From: UBA8199 sp964507045
Lineage (GTDB): Bacteria > Verrucomicrobiota > Verrucomicrobiia > Limisphaerales > UBA8199
Direction of reading: 5' to 3'
Length of the DNA: 64,000 nt
Assembly: GCA_964507045.1 (NCBI GenBank)
Contig: CAZDOO010000019.1
Location: forward strand, 7,799 to 71,798
Part shown: positions 50,858 through 58,986 of the stretch, piece by piece
How the letters are laid out: each line of letters opens with the position of its first letter
Numbering within the stretch: the first letter of the stretch is position 1
Notes under the pieces: model-generated
Seen by the model: the letters and a program-made list of their open reading frames with translations, nothing else
Told to the model about the DNA's origin: nothing
The model's database searches: none
Program-made: the position numbers and the translations under genes

Positions 50858-52252
50858 ATGAAAACCAAAGTCAAAGGCTGGCATCAGGCGGCTCTGGCCG
50901 CCGCCGTTGGTTGCTGGCTGGCTGCGGGGCAAGCCCTGGCTGGAGTTTCGGGCCTGCCTGCTGATCTTGTCTCCGCCCGCAGCCAGTCTGGTCAGTTCGT
51001 CGTTTACGCCGGTCCTTCGTCCGGCTCCCTCCCCCCCGTTCTGGCGCTGGCGAAGCACGAAGGCTTCGTGCAGTTGGAGCCCCGGCTGGTCGCGGTGTCG
51101 TGCGAGCGCATGAAACAGATTCTGCTGCGCGAGCTGGGCGCCACGGACCCGTGGCGCGGCACCATCTATGTCGTGCTCCGTCCGGCCAGGGGGGCCGGCG
51201 ATACCATCACGATCACGTCCGACCGGTTCAAGAACAATTGGCAATACCGGGTGGAAATGCCGGACGTGGTGGAACCGTCACGTTACGTGCGGGCGGTGGT
51301 GCAAACGCTTCTGGTCGAGATGGCCAACCGCACCGCGCGAGCGCGTGCGGCGGAAGTCCCGACGTGGCTGGTTGAAGGCTTTTCGCAGATGCTGCTGGCC
51401 TCCAGCGAGGCTGAGATTATCCTGCCTCCGCCGCGTGCAGGAGGGGGCGGCGTCAATCTCAGCATCACGCAGGTCAAAGGCCGCAAAGAAAGCCTGGCCC
51501 AACAGGTCCAGAAGAAGCTGCGCGGGCGCACGCCCGTTACCTTCGACGAGCTGAGCTGGCCGACGGAGGAGCAGCTGTCCGGCGACGCGGGTGACGTGTA
51601 TTCGGGCAGCGCCCACCTGTTCGTGGGCGAACTGCTGCGCCTGCCGCAAGGCCGCGCCGGCTTGTGTGCGATGCTGGCCAGTCTGTCTCAATACTACAAC
51701 TGGCAGGTGGCCTTCCTGAAAGCGTTTCATTCCACCTTCGAGCGTCCGCTCGATGTGGAGAAGTGGTGGGCCCTGTCCCGCGCGCAAGCCGGCGGGCAGG
51801 ACGCGGCGCCAACCTGGTCGCGCGAGGATAGCTGGCAGAAGCTGGAACAGGCCCTGCACGCCGCCGTGAAGGTCCGCACCGGTACCAACGAACTGCCGCT
51901 GCATGCCGACGTGCCCTTGCAGACGGTCATCCGCGAGTGGGAGACGGTGCGGCAAACGCAGGCCCTCAACGACTCGCTGCGGGCATTGGAGTTGCTCCGC
52001 CTGCGCAGTGCTCAGGAGTTTCCGGGCCTCGCCCAGGATTACCAGCAGGTTATCAAGACCTATCTCCAGCAACGCGACCACAGCGGGGCGGTGCTGCCCT
52101 TGGCGCGGAAAGCCAGTCGGCGGCGCGCGATGGAGGCCGCCTGTCGGCAGTTGGATGTCTTGGACGCCCGCCGCCAAGCCATGCGGACCTCGCCCAAAGC
52201 ACCTGATGCCGCCGAGCCTCCCGCCGTTCCCGCGGCGCCTTCCCAGAATTAG
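50858..52252 (+). CDS. Exported peptidase-MA-like protein without HExxH
   Basis: A 464-residue exported protein with a signal peptide (about 8-28, WHQAALAAAVGCWLAAGQAL). The core resembles peptidase MA (gluzincin) proteins: a propeptide-like beta region, then RAVVQTLLVEMANRTARARA followed by VPTWLVEGFSQMLL. In active enzymes the first motif is HExxH (here LLVEMAN, both His lost) and the third ligand is the Glu of the W-x-x-E-G motif, which remains. So a non-catalytic relative is likely. The C-terminal third is helical with a Pro/Ala tail. Confidence 0.7.
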   Translation: MKTKVKGWHQAALAAAVGCWLAAGQALAGVSGLPADLVSARSQSGQFVVYAGPSSGSLPPVLALAKHEGFVQLEPRLVAVSCERMKQILLRELGATDPWRGTIYVVLRPARGAGDTITITSDRFKNNWQYRVEMPDVVEPSRYVRAVVQTLLVEMANRTARARAAEVPTWLVEGFSQMLLASSEAEIILPPPRAGGGGVNLSITQVKGRKESLAQQVQKKLRGRTPVTFDELSWPTEEQLSGDAGDVYSGSAHLFVGELLRLPQGRAGLCAMLASLSQYYNWQVAFLKAFHSTFERPLDVEKWWALSRAQAGGQDAAPTWSREDSWQKLEQALHAAVKVRTGTNELPLHADVPLQTVIREWETVRQTQALNDSLRALELLRLRSAQEFPGLAQDYQQVIKTYLQQRDHSGAVLPLARKASRRRAMEAACRQLDVLDARRQAMRTSPKAPDAAEPPAVPAAPSQN

Positions 52253-52510
52253 GGCTCATGACAGATTTTCGGGGAACGCCCAGACCCCTCGGTCGTTACT
52301 CTATCCTCCGTGCGGGTGCGGACGCCCGACCCCCGCGAATGACCCGGCCTTGATTTAGCCTCTCGGCAGGAAATGTCTCCCGCTCTGGATGGAGCGCCTT
52401 GTCCCATTTTGAGACAGGGAGAGTTCTTTAGCCTCACTCCTGCCCGTCCCCTCGGCGCTTCCTGTCGCCTGCCGTCTCCACGTCTTTACCACACCCTATC
52501 CTCAGGCTCG

Positions 52511-52600
52511 CCTCACCGTATCCTCACCGTTACCTCACCGTTGAACCTCTGCAAACCTTGCAGAGGTTCAACGGTGAGGATACGGTGAGGTGACGGTGAT
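52511..52600 (+). repeat. Palindromic repeat element, copy 4
   Basis: In the 465-base gap between two convergent genes. Direct 11-bp units CCTCACCGTAT and CCTCACCGTTA lead into a perfect palindrome at 52533-52579 (22-base arms, 3-base centre; arm CCTCACCGTTGAACCTCTGC then AA). The complementary GGTGAGG-ATAC units follow on the right. The left and right unit orders differ by one shift, as expected from unit gain or loss. The rest of the gap shows no gene I can support. Confidence 0.78.
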
Positions 52601-52717
52601 GATAGGGAGTGGAGAGGGGTGTGGCGCGTGCCTGGAACACTGCTGGTTCGTAGCTGCCGAGCCGAACCGACGACGAAATCTCGTCGGCGTTCCCTGGAGA
52701 TCCGTGATGAGCCAACA

Positions 52718-54283
52718 CTAGGGGGGGGCGGGATATGGCCGGGAACAGCCCGTTTCGGGGAAGACCATTTCTTCGACGAAGGCTTCCTGGAATTGCGCGT
52801 CCTCGTTCAGGGAAACGTGCTTTACCCTGGCCAGCACTTCCGGGTAGGCGCCGTCTTGTTCGGGCAAGCTAAACAGCGCGAGCTTGGCGCCGAGCAGCGC
52901 GGTGTTGCCCGCCGGGCGGATCCTGTCGGCTCCAAGATCGAGCAGGCCGATCCGCCGGGCGCTGGCGAGGTTGAGGTAATTGCCGAACGCGCCGGCCAGG
53001 AAGACCTGCGCGAGATCGTCCCTGGTCGCGCCCCATTGTCCCAGCAGGATGCGCAGCCCGGCGGCGATGGCGCCCTTGGCCAACTGCAATTCCCGCACGT
53101 CCCATTGGTTGAGCGACACCGGCGCCGCCAGCACGAGCGAATCGCCCTGGGCCAGCCGGCCCTTGGCGGAGATCCAACCCAGGTCCAGCCCAGCCGCCAC
53201 CGCATCCACGAGCCCGCTGCCGCAGATTCCCCGGGGCGCGACATTGCCCAGCACATGGCATTGCACTCGGCTATCCTGCACGCGCACCTCGGAAATGGCG
53301 CCCGTCGCCGCCCGCATACCCATCGAGATGCGCGCTCCCTCGAACGCCGGCCCGGCGGCCGTGGACGCGCACAACATGCGCTCGCGGTTGCCCACGACGA
53401 TTTCGCCATTGGTTCCCAGGTCAATCAGCGCCGCCAGCCGTTGGCTCTGGTGCAGCTTCGTCGCCAGCAGGCCCGCCAGGATGTCGCTGCCGACGAAACT
53501 CCCAAGGCAGGGCAGAAAACGTACCGCCGGGTTGCCGGGCAAGTGCCAGCCCAGTTGGGCGGCAGCAAACACCTGCAGCCCGGGCGAGACCGGCTCGAAC
53601 GGGAAATGCGAGAGGGGTTCGAGGCTGATGCCGCTGAACAGGTGGTGCATCACGGTATTGCCCACCAGCACCACGCTTTGGATCTCGTGCTTTGCGGACG
53701 CAGCCGTTTTGAGCAAATCGTTGGCCAGGGTGCCGATCTGCCGGCGGACCAGGTTCTGCAACACGCGCTGGCTCTGGCCAGCCACGGCAAACTCGACGCG
53801 GCTCATGATATCGGCGCCATACTTGGCCTGCGCATTCAGCGCGGCGCGCACCCCCAGCACGTGTCCCGTCTGCAAATCCACCAACTGGGCCACCAGGGTC
53901 GTCGTGCCCAGGTCCACCGCGAGGCCCAATCCCTCCCGCGGCGTGAAGGCGAACACCGAATTATCCGTGAGAATCGCCGCCTCCCATTGCGCCAGTTCAA
54001 TCTTCAGGTCGCTCTCCGCCCGCCCGCGGCAGGCCAGCCGCCAGCCCTCGGCCAGTTCCGGCCCGGTGAGCTTCCGCCTTTCCTCGTCCGTGATCGGCAG
54101 TGCGCCGGCCAGCACTTTGATCTTGCAGCCCTGGCATCGCCCCCGCGCGCCGCACGGGAACTCAACGCCCTGCGCAAAGAGCACGTCCGGCAAGGGTGTG
54201 CCGCGTTTCACCCGCAGCACCTTGCCCAGCGGCAGCAGCTCAATATGCACGAAATCGCTCATGGCAGTGTGCTGGTCGGTCAT
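52718..54283 (-). CDS. RACE/RamA-like reductive activator with [2Fe-2S] and ASKHA domains
   Basis: A 521-residue protein of the DUF4445 / reductive-activator-of-corrinoid-enzymes type. The N-terminal [2Fe-2S] domain has CGARGRCQGCK (Cys spacing for a plant-type cluster) and a fourth Cys in WRLACRGRAE. The ASKHA ATPase part (about 130-520) has GLGLAVDLGTTTLVAQLVDL (phosphate-1), ALIDLGTNGEIVVG (phosphate-2) and AGPAFEGARIS. It uses ATP to reduce Co(II) corrinoid proteins for methyl-transfer enzymes. No corrinoid protein, methyltransferase or cobalamin gene lies in this window. TTG/ATG choice near 54283; GGTGG precedes the ATG. Confidence 0.85.
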   Translation of the reverse strand: MTDQHTAMSDFVHIELLPLGKVLRVKRGTPLPDVLFAQGVEFPCGARGRCQGCKIKVLAGALPITDEERRKLTGPELAEGWRLACRGRAESDLKIELAQWEAAILTDNSVFAFTPREGLGLAVDLGTTTLVAQLVDLQTGHVLGVRAALNAQAKYGADIMSRVEFAVAGQSQRVLQNLVRRQIGTLANDLLKTAASAKHEIQSVVLVGNTVMHHLFSGISLEPLSHFPFEPVSPGLQVFAAAQLGWHLPGNPAVRFLPCLGSFVGSDILAGLLATKLHQSQRLAALIDLGTNGEIVVGNRERMLCASTAAGPAFEGARISMGMRAATGAISEVRVQDSRVQCHVLGNVAPRGICGSGLVDAVAAGLDLGWISAKGRLAQGDSLVLAAPVSLNQWDVRELQLAKGAIAAGLRILLGQWGATRDDLAQVFLAGAFGNYLNLASARRIGLLDLGADRIRPAGNTALLGAKLALFSLPEQDGAYPEVLARVKHVSLNEDAQFQEAFVEEMVFPETGCSRPYPAPP

Positions 54284-54399
54284 CAATCCACCGATGCTCC
54301 TGCCACGCTAGCCGCTGGAGCGGCCTCATTCGAGATAATTCATTCAATTTGGCTGCACTTTAACCTTGAAGGGGCCGCGGTGTTGCGCCAGATTCATGG

Positions 54400-54495
54400 C
54401 TGCCAGGGCCCATGGACTGTGGACTTACGAACCCCGCCAGGGCCGGAAGGCAGCAACGGTAGTTTGCTCTGCATTTGCCGTGGTCACCCTGGCAC
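54400..54495 (+). ncRNA. ffs: Signal recognition particle RNA (4.5S type)
   Basis: About 95 bases. The universally conserved apical domain is visible at 54430-54460 (GAACCCCGCCAGGGCCGGAA with GGCAGCAACGGTAG), including the GGAA tetraloop and the AGCA internal loop. The ends close by GCCAGGG (54402-54408) pairing with CCCTGGC (54487-54493). No Alu domain, so the small form. It directly precedes dnaX, the classical ffs-dnaX-ybaB-recR order. Confidence 0.93.
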
Positions 54496-54536
54496 TTTTG
54501 AATTTTGAATGCGGAATGCCGAATGTGGAATGAGAG
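54495..54536 (+). repeat. Heptamer tandem repeat between SRP RNA and dnaX
   Basis: Six 7-bp units: CTTTTGA, ATTTTGA, ATGCGGA, ATGCCGA, ATGTGGA and ATGAGAG. The last part of the array pairs with CTCTTATTCC at 54552-54561 to form a hairpin (54527-54561) with CTCC-GGC-GGAG at its tip. A second, weaker heptad run (ATTCCGC, GCTCCGC, AGTCCGG, ATGCCGC) follows up to about 54585, just before dnaX. Confidence 0.7.
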
Positions 54537-54590
54537 CGTGCTCCGGCGGAGCTCTTATTCCGCGCTCCGCAGTCCGGATGCCGCACTTAC

Positions 54591-56348
54591 ATGAGTTATC
54601 AGGTTATTGCTCGCAAGTATCGCCCGCAGCGCTTCCAGGATGTGGTGGGACAGGAACACGTCACCCAGACGCTGGGTCACGCCATCGCGCAGAAGCGCAT
54701 TGCCCACGCCTACCTGTTTTGCGGCCCGCGGGGCACCGGCAAGACCACCATCGCCCGCATTTTCGCCAAGTGCCTTAATTGCGAGGGCGGTCCGAAGGTG
54801 GAGTTCGACGACCAGGACCAGCGCTGCCGGGAAATTGCCGAGGGCCGGTCGCTGGACGTGTTCGAGATTGACGGCGCCAGCAACAACGGGGTGGAGCAGG
54901 TGCGGGAGTTGCGCGAGACGTGCCGGTACGCCCCGGCCAGCTCGCGGTTCAAGATTTATATCATTGACGAAGTCCACATGCTCTCGACGGGCGCGTTCAA
55001 TGCGCTGCTCAAGACGCTGGAGGAGCCGCCGGCGCATGTGAAGTTCATGTTCGCCACGACTGACCCCGAGAAGGTCCTGCCTACCATCCTGTCGCGCTGC
55101 CAGCGGTTCGACCTGCGGCGCATCCCGGCGGCGCTGATTGCGAAGCAGCTCACGCTCATAGCGGGGCTGGAGCAGGTCAAGATCGCGCCGGCGGCGCTCT
55201 ACGCGATTGCGCGCGGGGCCGAGGGGGCGATGCGGGACGCAGAGTCGGCGCTCGATCAGCTCATCAGCTTCTGCGGCGATACGATTGAAGAGGCGGACGT
55301 GCTGACCATGTTTGGCCTGACGGCGCAGAACCAACTGCTGGAGCTTGCCCGGGCGGTGCTGGCGGGAGAAGTCGAGCCGGCGCTCCGCCAGTTGAACGAG
55401 CTCGCCAACCACGGCAAAGACCTGCGGCGGCTGCTGTCCGACCTGCTGAACCATTTTCGCAACCTGCTTATTTTCCAGGTCTCACGCGGCGGCCTGGATA
55501 TGCTGGAGGTGTCCGAGGCCGAGGCCGCGGCGCTCAAGGAGCAATCACCGCTGGCCGGCGCCGAAGGCGTGGCGCGCATCATGGAGGTGTTGGCGGAGGC
55601 CGAGATGCGGATGCGCGACGCGGTCTCGAAGAAGATCCTGCTGGAAGTGGCCTTGCTCAAAACCATCGAAGCCCGCAGCGCGGTGAGCGTGGATTCGCTG
55701 CTAAAGCAGCTCCAGGGTCTGCGCGATGGCAAGACCGGGGCAGGGGAGAGCCGTCCCGTGCCGGCAGCGACAGCCGTTCCCAAACCCGCGCGCCCGGCGC
55801 TTGCGCCACGCATGGCTGCGGCGACGCCCGCCGTCGCCGGCGAGCCTCCTGGCGGCACGGCCACGCTGGCCCCCCAGGGGGATCTGGCGGACCTGTGGAG
55901 CCGGTTGGTCGACGCGGTTGGCCGCGCGAGTCCATTTGCGCGGACCTACTTGCTCGAGGCGCACCCGGTGTCTTTCCAGAAGAACGTGTTTACGATCGGG
56001 TTCGACCCCGAGTTTGAGGATCACCTTGGCCTGGTGGACAACGCGCGCAATCACACCCTGCTGCAGACCAAGCTGTCGGAGCTGGGGCATGCCAATGTCC
56101 AGTTCAAGTTCATCAAGGACGAGGCGCCGGCTGTTCCGGACGCGGTGCCCGCCGAGCCGATCGCGCCGAAGGCCGGCGCCGCTCCGGCGCCTGTCCCCGC
56201 GGCGAAGCCTGCCGTGAAGGCCGCCGCCGCGCCCGGCAAGGAGAAGCTGGCGTCGGTGCCTTTCAGCAAGGATGATTTCAAGAACGACCCGCTGATCCAG
56301 AAGGCGCTGGAGATCTTCAAGGGTCAGATTGTCGAAGTTCGCGCCTGA
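54591..56348 (+). CDS. dnaX: DNA polymerase III subunit gamma/tau
   Basis: DnaX is the clamp-loader ATPase that couples clamp loading and the polymerases. It is 585 residues. The N-terminus YQVIARKYRPQRFQDVVGQE is typical. Walker A is GPRGTGKTT, Walker B IIDEVHMLS, sensor FATTDPEKVL. The zinc module is reduced: CLNCEGGP has the first two Cys but the following P-C-G-x-C pair is replaced by an acidic loop (VEFDDQDQRC), leaving three Cys. Domain III (to about 360) is followed by a Pro/Ala-rich region and a C-terminal tau-like domain (VPFSKDDFKNDPLIQKALEI). No slippery sequence seen. Confidence 0.94.
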   Translation: MSYQVIARKYRPQRFQDVVGQEHVTQTLGHAIAQKRIAHAYLFCGPRGTGKTTIARIFAKCLNCEGGPKVEFDDQDQRCREIAEGRSLDVFEIDGASNNGVEQVRELRETCRYAPASSRFKIYIIDEVHMLSTGAFNALLKTLEEPPAHVKFMFATTDPEKVLPTILSRCQRFDLRRIPAALIAKQLTLIAGLEQVKIAPAALYAIARGAEGAMRDAESALDQLISFCGDTIEEADVLTMFGLTAQNQLLELARAVLAGEVEPALRQLNELANHGKDLRRLLSDLLNHFRNLLIFQVSRGGLDMLEVSEAEAAALKEQSPLAGAEGVARIMEVLAEAEMRMRDAVSKKILLEVALLKTIEARSAVSVDSLLKQLQGLRDGKTGAGESRPVPAATAVPKPARPALAPRMAAATPAVAGEPPGGTATLAPQGDLADLWSRLVDAVGRASPFARTYLLEAHPVSFQKNVFTIGFDPEFEDHLGLVDNARNHTLLQTKLSELGHANVQFKFIKDEAPAVPDAVPAEPIAPKAGAAPAPVPAAKPAVKAAAAPGKEKLASVPFSKDDFKNDPLIQKALEIFKGQIVEVRA

Positions 56349-56402
56349 ATCGTCGTTGTGTTAACCTGCCCGGATCAATTCTTAACCATTAACATTTAAG
56401 CA

Positions 56403-56717
56403 ATGTCAAGCATCGGCAAACTCATGAAACAGGCTGCGCGCATGCAGCAGCAAATGGAACAAATCCAGACCGCGCTGGCCACCCGCACGGTGGAGGCCAC
56501 CAGCGGCGGCGGCGCAGTAAAGGTCGTCGCGACGTGCGACGGCGCGATCAACGCGGTCAAGATTGATCCGCAGGCGCTCAACCCGGCGGACGCGCAGGTG
56601 CTGGAAGACATGATCGTGACGGCGGCCAACCAGGCCCTGGCGAAGGCCAAGGAGATTTCCTCCGCCGAGATGGGCAAGGCTACCGCCGGATTTAACCTGC
56701 CCGGGTTGACCTCTTAG
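56403..56717 (+). CDS. ybaB: YbaB/EbfC nucleoid-associated protein
   Basis: A 104-residue DNA-binding protein that forms tweezer-like dimers. It begins IGKLMKQAARMQQQMEQIQ, contains TSGGGAVKVVATCDGAINAV and the MIVTAANQALAKAKE helix. All are family signatures. It lies 54 bases after dnaX and before recR in the usual order. Normal length. Confidence 0.92.
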   Translation: MSSIGKLMKQAARMQQQMEQIQTALATRTVEATSGGGAVKVVATCDGAINAVKIDPQALNPADAQVLEDMIVTAANQALAKAKEISSAEMGKATAGFNLPGLTS

Positions 56718-56726
56718 CTGAAAGCG

Positions 56727-56790
56727 GAGAGTTGAGAGTTGAGAGTCCGGAGCGCCCGCAGGACGCACGCAATACGCAACACGCAACACG
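56727..56790 (+). repeat. Two heptamer arrays before recR
   Basis: First array: GAGAGTT, GAGAGTT, GAGAGTC (56727-56747). Second array: ACGCACG, CAATACG, CAACACG, CAACACG (56763-56790). They occupy most of the 80-base gap between ybaB and the recR ATG, leaving no obvious ribosome-binding site. Confidence 0.75.
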
Positions 56791-56797
56791 CCCCACT

Positions 56798-57400
56798 ATG
56801 CCCGCGCTGCCTGAACCCGTCACGGCCCTGATCGGGGCGTTGAGCAAGCTTCCCGGCATAGGACCGCGCTCCGCCGAGCGAATCGCTTTGCATTTGGTGC
56901 AGGCCGAGGCGGGGTCGGTCAAGCAGCTTGCCGAGGCGATTCTGGGCGCCCGCGACCGGGTTGGTTTCTGCGACATTTGCGGCGCGCTCACGGAGCAGTC
57001 GCCCTGCGCGCTTTGCGCCGAGCCACGGCGGGATGCCTCGCTGGTCTGCGTGGTCGAGCGGCCCGTGGATATTCTGAGCCTGGAGAAGTCGGGCACCTAT
57101 CACGGCCAATACCACGTGCTGGGCGGGCACATCTCGCCGCTCAGCGGGGTCGAGCCAGAGCAGTTGCGCATTGTCGAGCTCGAGCGCCGCCTGGCGCGCG
57201 GGTTGATCAAGGAGATCGTTTTGGCCCTGGGCACAGACGTGGAGGGCGACGCGACGGGTTTTTATCTGGCCAAGCGGCTGGCCCGGGCGGGGCTGAAGAT
57301 CACGCGCATCGCCTACGGCCTGCCGGCCGGAACGGGGCTGGAGTTTGCGGATGAACTCACTTTGAGCCGGGCCCTGGAAGGGCGAAGGGAAATGGAGTGA
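56798..57400 (+). CDS. recR: Recombination mediator protein RecR
   Basis: RecR works with RecF/RecO to load RecA at single-strand gaps. It has 200 residues, the usual size. The helix-hairpin-helix LSKLPGIGPRSAERIALHLV is followed by the zinc finger FCDICGALTEQSPCALC (four Cys). The Toprim domain has VCVVERPVDILSLEKSG, HVLGGHISPLSGV and VLALGTDVEGDATGFYLAK. Start at ATG 56798, where the conserved helix begins; the frame upstream is repeat DNA. The next gene overlaps its stop (GTGA). Confidence 0.95.
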   Translation: MPALPEPVTALIGALSKLPGIGPRSAERIALHLVQAEAGSVKQLAEAILGARDRVGFCDICGALTEQSPCALCAEPRRDASLVCVVERPVDILSLEKSGTYHGQYHVLGGHISPLSGVEPEQLRIVELERRLARGLIKEIVLALGTDVEGDATGFYLAKRLARAGLKITRIAYGLPAGTGLEFADELTLSRALEGRREME

Positions 57401-58038
57401 GCGTGACAGAAAGGACCAACCTGATTACTCCCCAAGCAGTTATTTTTGACCTGGGCAAGGTGCTGATGGATTTCGACTACGGCACCATCGTGCGGCGAAT
57501 GCTGCCCCGCGTCCGGATGACCGAGCCCGAGATTGTGCAGTTTATCAGCCAGTCGCCCCTGTTCATCCAGTATGAGACCGGCACCCTCACCACGCAGCAG
57601 TTCTTCGACGAGATTTGCCGCCTCACTGGATTCCGCGGCAGCCTCGCCGAGTTTGGCGGATGCTTTGCCGACATTTTTGTGGAGATCGAGCCGATGGTGC
57701 GGCTGCAAGCCACGCTGCGGCAGGGGGGGCTGCCCACCTTTATCTTCTCCAACACCAACGAGCTGCACGCCGAACACGTGCGCCGGAACTTTCCCTTCTT
57801 CGGCAACTTCGACGGCTACATCCTGTCTTACGAACACGGCGCCATGAAGCCCAACGCGCGGCTTTATGAAGTCGTCGAGCGCCAGACCGGCCGGCGCGGT
57901 GCGGAGCTGCTCTACCTGGACGACCGGCCGGAGAACATCGCGGCGGGCGCCGCGCGGGGCTGGCAGGTCATCCTCCAGGAAGCGCCGGAGAAAAGCTGGG
58001 CCGCGGTGCGGAAGCTTGGGCTGTTGAACCACGGCTAG
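57397..58038 (+). CDS. HAD-superfamily hydrolase (subfamily IA)
   Basis: A 213-residue phosphatase-like protein. Motif I is VIFDLGKVLMDFD, with the nucleophile Asp but Gly at the usual second Asp position, as in the FDLGNVL subgroup of subfamily IA. Motif II is TFIFSNTNELH, motif III the Lys in GAMKPNARLY, motif IV LLYLDDRPENI. The helical cap lies between I and II (about 25-100). It may act on a small phosphorylated metabolite. GTG start overlapping the recR stop by 4 bases, with GGAAATGGAG upstream. Confidence 0.85.
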   Translation: MSVTERTNLITPQAVIFDLGKVLMDFDYGTIVRRMLPRVRMTEPEIVQFISQSPLFIQYETGTLTTQQFFDEICRLTGFRGSLAEFGGCFADIFVEIEPMVRLQATLRQGGLPTFIFSNTNELHAEHVRRNFPFFGNFDGYILSYEHGAMKPNARLYEVVERQTGRRGAELLYLDDRPENIAAGAARGWQVILQEAPEKSWAAVRKLGLLNHG

Positions 58039-58056
58039 GCGCCAGTATCGCCCCGC

Positions 58057-58929
58057 ATGGACCCTGCGACCGCCAGAATCCCCGTGCGTTCGCAACGCCA
58101 GGCGATGGATTGGAGCCTGGTGCTGGTCAGCCAGGGGATTGAATCCACGATTGACCACGCGGAGGACGGGACCGGCTGGGGGTTGGTGGTGTCTCGGCAG
58201 GACTACACCCCCGCGCTGAGAACGCTCCGGCAGTATCGCCTGGAGAATCGCGTCTGGCCCTGGCAGCAGCCGGTGTTCCGGGCGGGCCTGCTGTTTGATT
58301 GGGGCAGCCTGGCGTGGGTTCTGTTGGCGGGGCTGTTCTTTTGGGTGGACACGCGGGCCGGTTTGCGGGCTGCGGGCCTCATGGATGGCGCCGCCGTGGC
58401 GCACGGGCAGTGGTGGCGGCTCTTCACCGCCATCTGGCTGCATGCCGACCTGGCGCACCTGGCAACCAATGCGGCCACCGGGCTAATCCTGCTCGGCCTG
58501 GCGATGGGTCATTACGGGACCGGGGCCGGCTTGCTGGCGGCCTACCTGGCCGGGGCCGGCGGCAACCTGCTGGCGGGACTGGCCTCGCTGCAAACCCATC
58601 GGAGTCTCGGGGCGTCGGGGATGGTCATGGGCGGCCTGGGGCTGCTGGCGGTGCAATCACTCTCGCTTTGGCGTCAGACGCCCCACGCCTGGAAATATTT
58701 TCTCAGCGGCGTGTGCGGCGGGGTCATGCTGTTTGTGCTGCTGGCGCTGACTCCGGGAACTGACGTGATGGCGCACTTGGGCGGATTCACCGGCGGGCTG
58801 GTGCTTGGGGGGGTGCTGAGTTTGGTCCCGGCGGTTGCGCAAAAGCCCGGCGCCAACCTCCTCAGCGGGCTGGCATTTGCCATCCTCGTCATCGTGCCCT
58901 GGTGGCTGGCCTGGCGGAATGCTGGTTGA
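58057..58929 (+). CDS. Rhomboid-family intramembrane serine protease
   Basis: A 290-residue membrane protease. The N-terminal 80 residues are soluble (ARIPVRSQRQAMDWSLVLVS, as in many rhomboid N-domains). Six membrane helices follow. The catalytic Ser is in SLGASGMVMGGLG (GxSx) and the His in MAHLGGFTGGLVLG. The LFTAIWLHADLAHLATN motif supplies the usual H and N of helix 2. It cleaves within single-pass membrane proteins. ATG 18 bases after the HAD gene; likely co-transcribed with recR and HAD. Confidence 0.88.
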   Translation: MDPATARIPVRSQRQAMDWSLVLVSQGIESTIDHAEDGTGWGLVVSRQDYTPALRTLRQYRLENRVWPWQQPVFRAGLLFDWGSLAWVLLAGLFFWVDTRAGLRAAGLMDGAAVAHGQWWRLFTAIWLHADLAHLATNAATGLILLGLAMGHYGTGAGLLAAYLAGAGGNLLAGLASLQTHRSLGASGMVMGGLGLLAVQSLSLWRQTPHAWKYFLSGVCGGVMLFVLLALTPGTDVMAHLGGFTGGLVLGGVLSLVPAVAQKPGANLLSGLAFAILVIVPWWLAWRNAG

Positions 58930-58986
58930 GCGGCGTTTTATTTGGTTGCCAAGCCCGGCGCAGTAACTAGATTCTCTCCCCGGTTT

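Noticed and set aside
52619..54508. 629-residue plus-strand frame opposite the reductive activator
   Set aside because: Arg/Gln/His-rich antisense frame; it also runs through repeat copy 4 and the SRP RNA.
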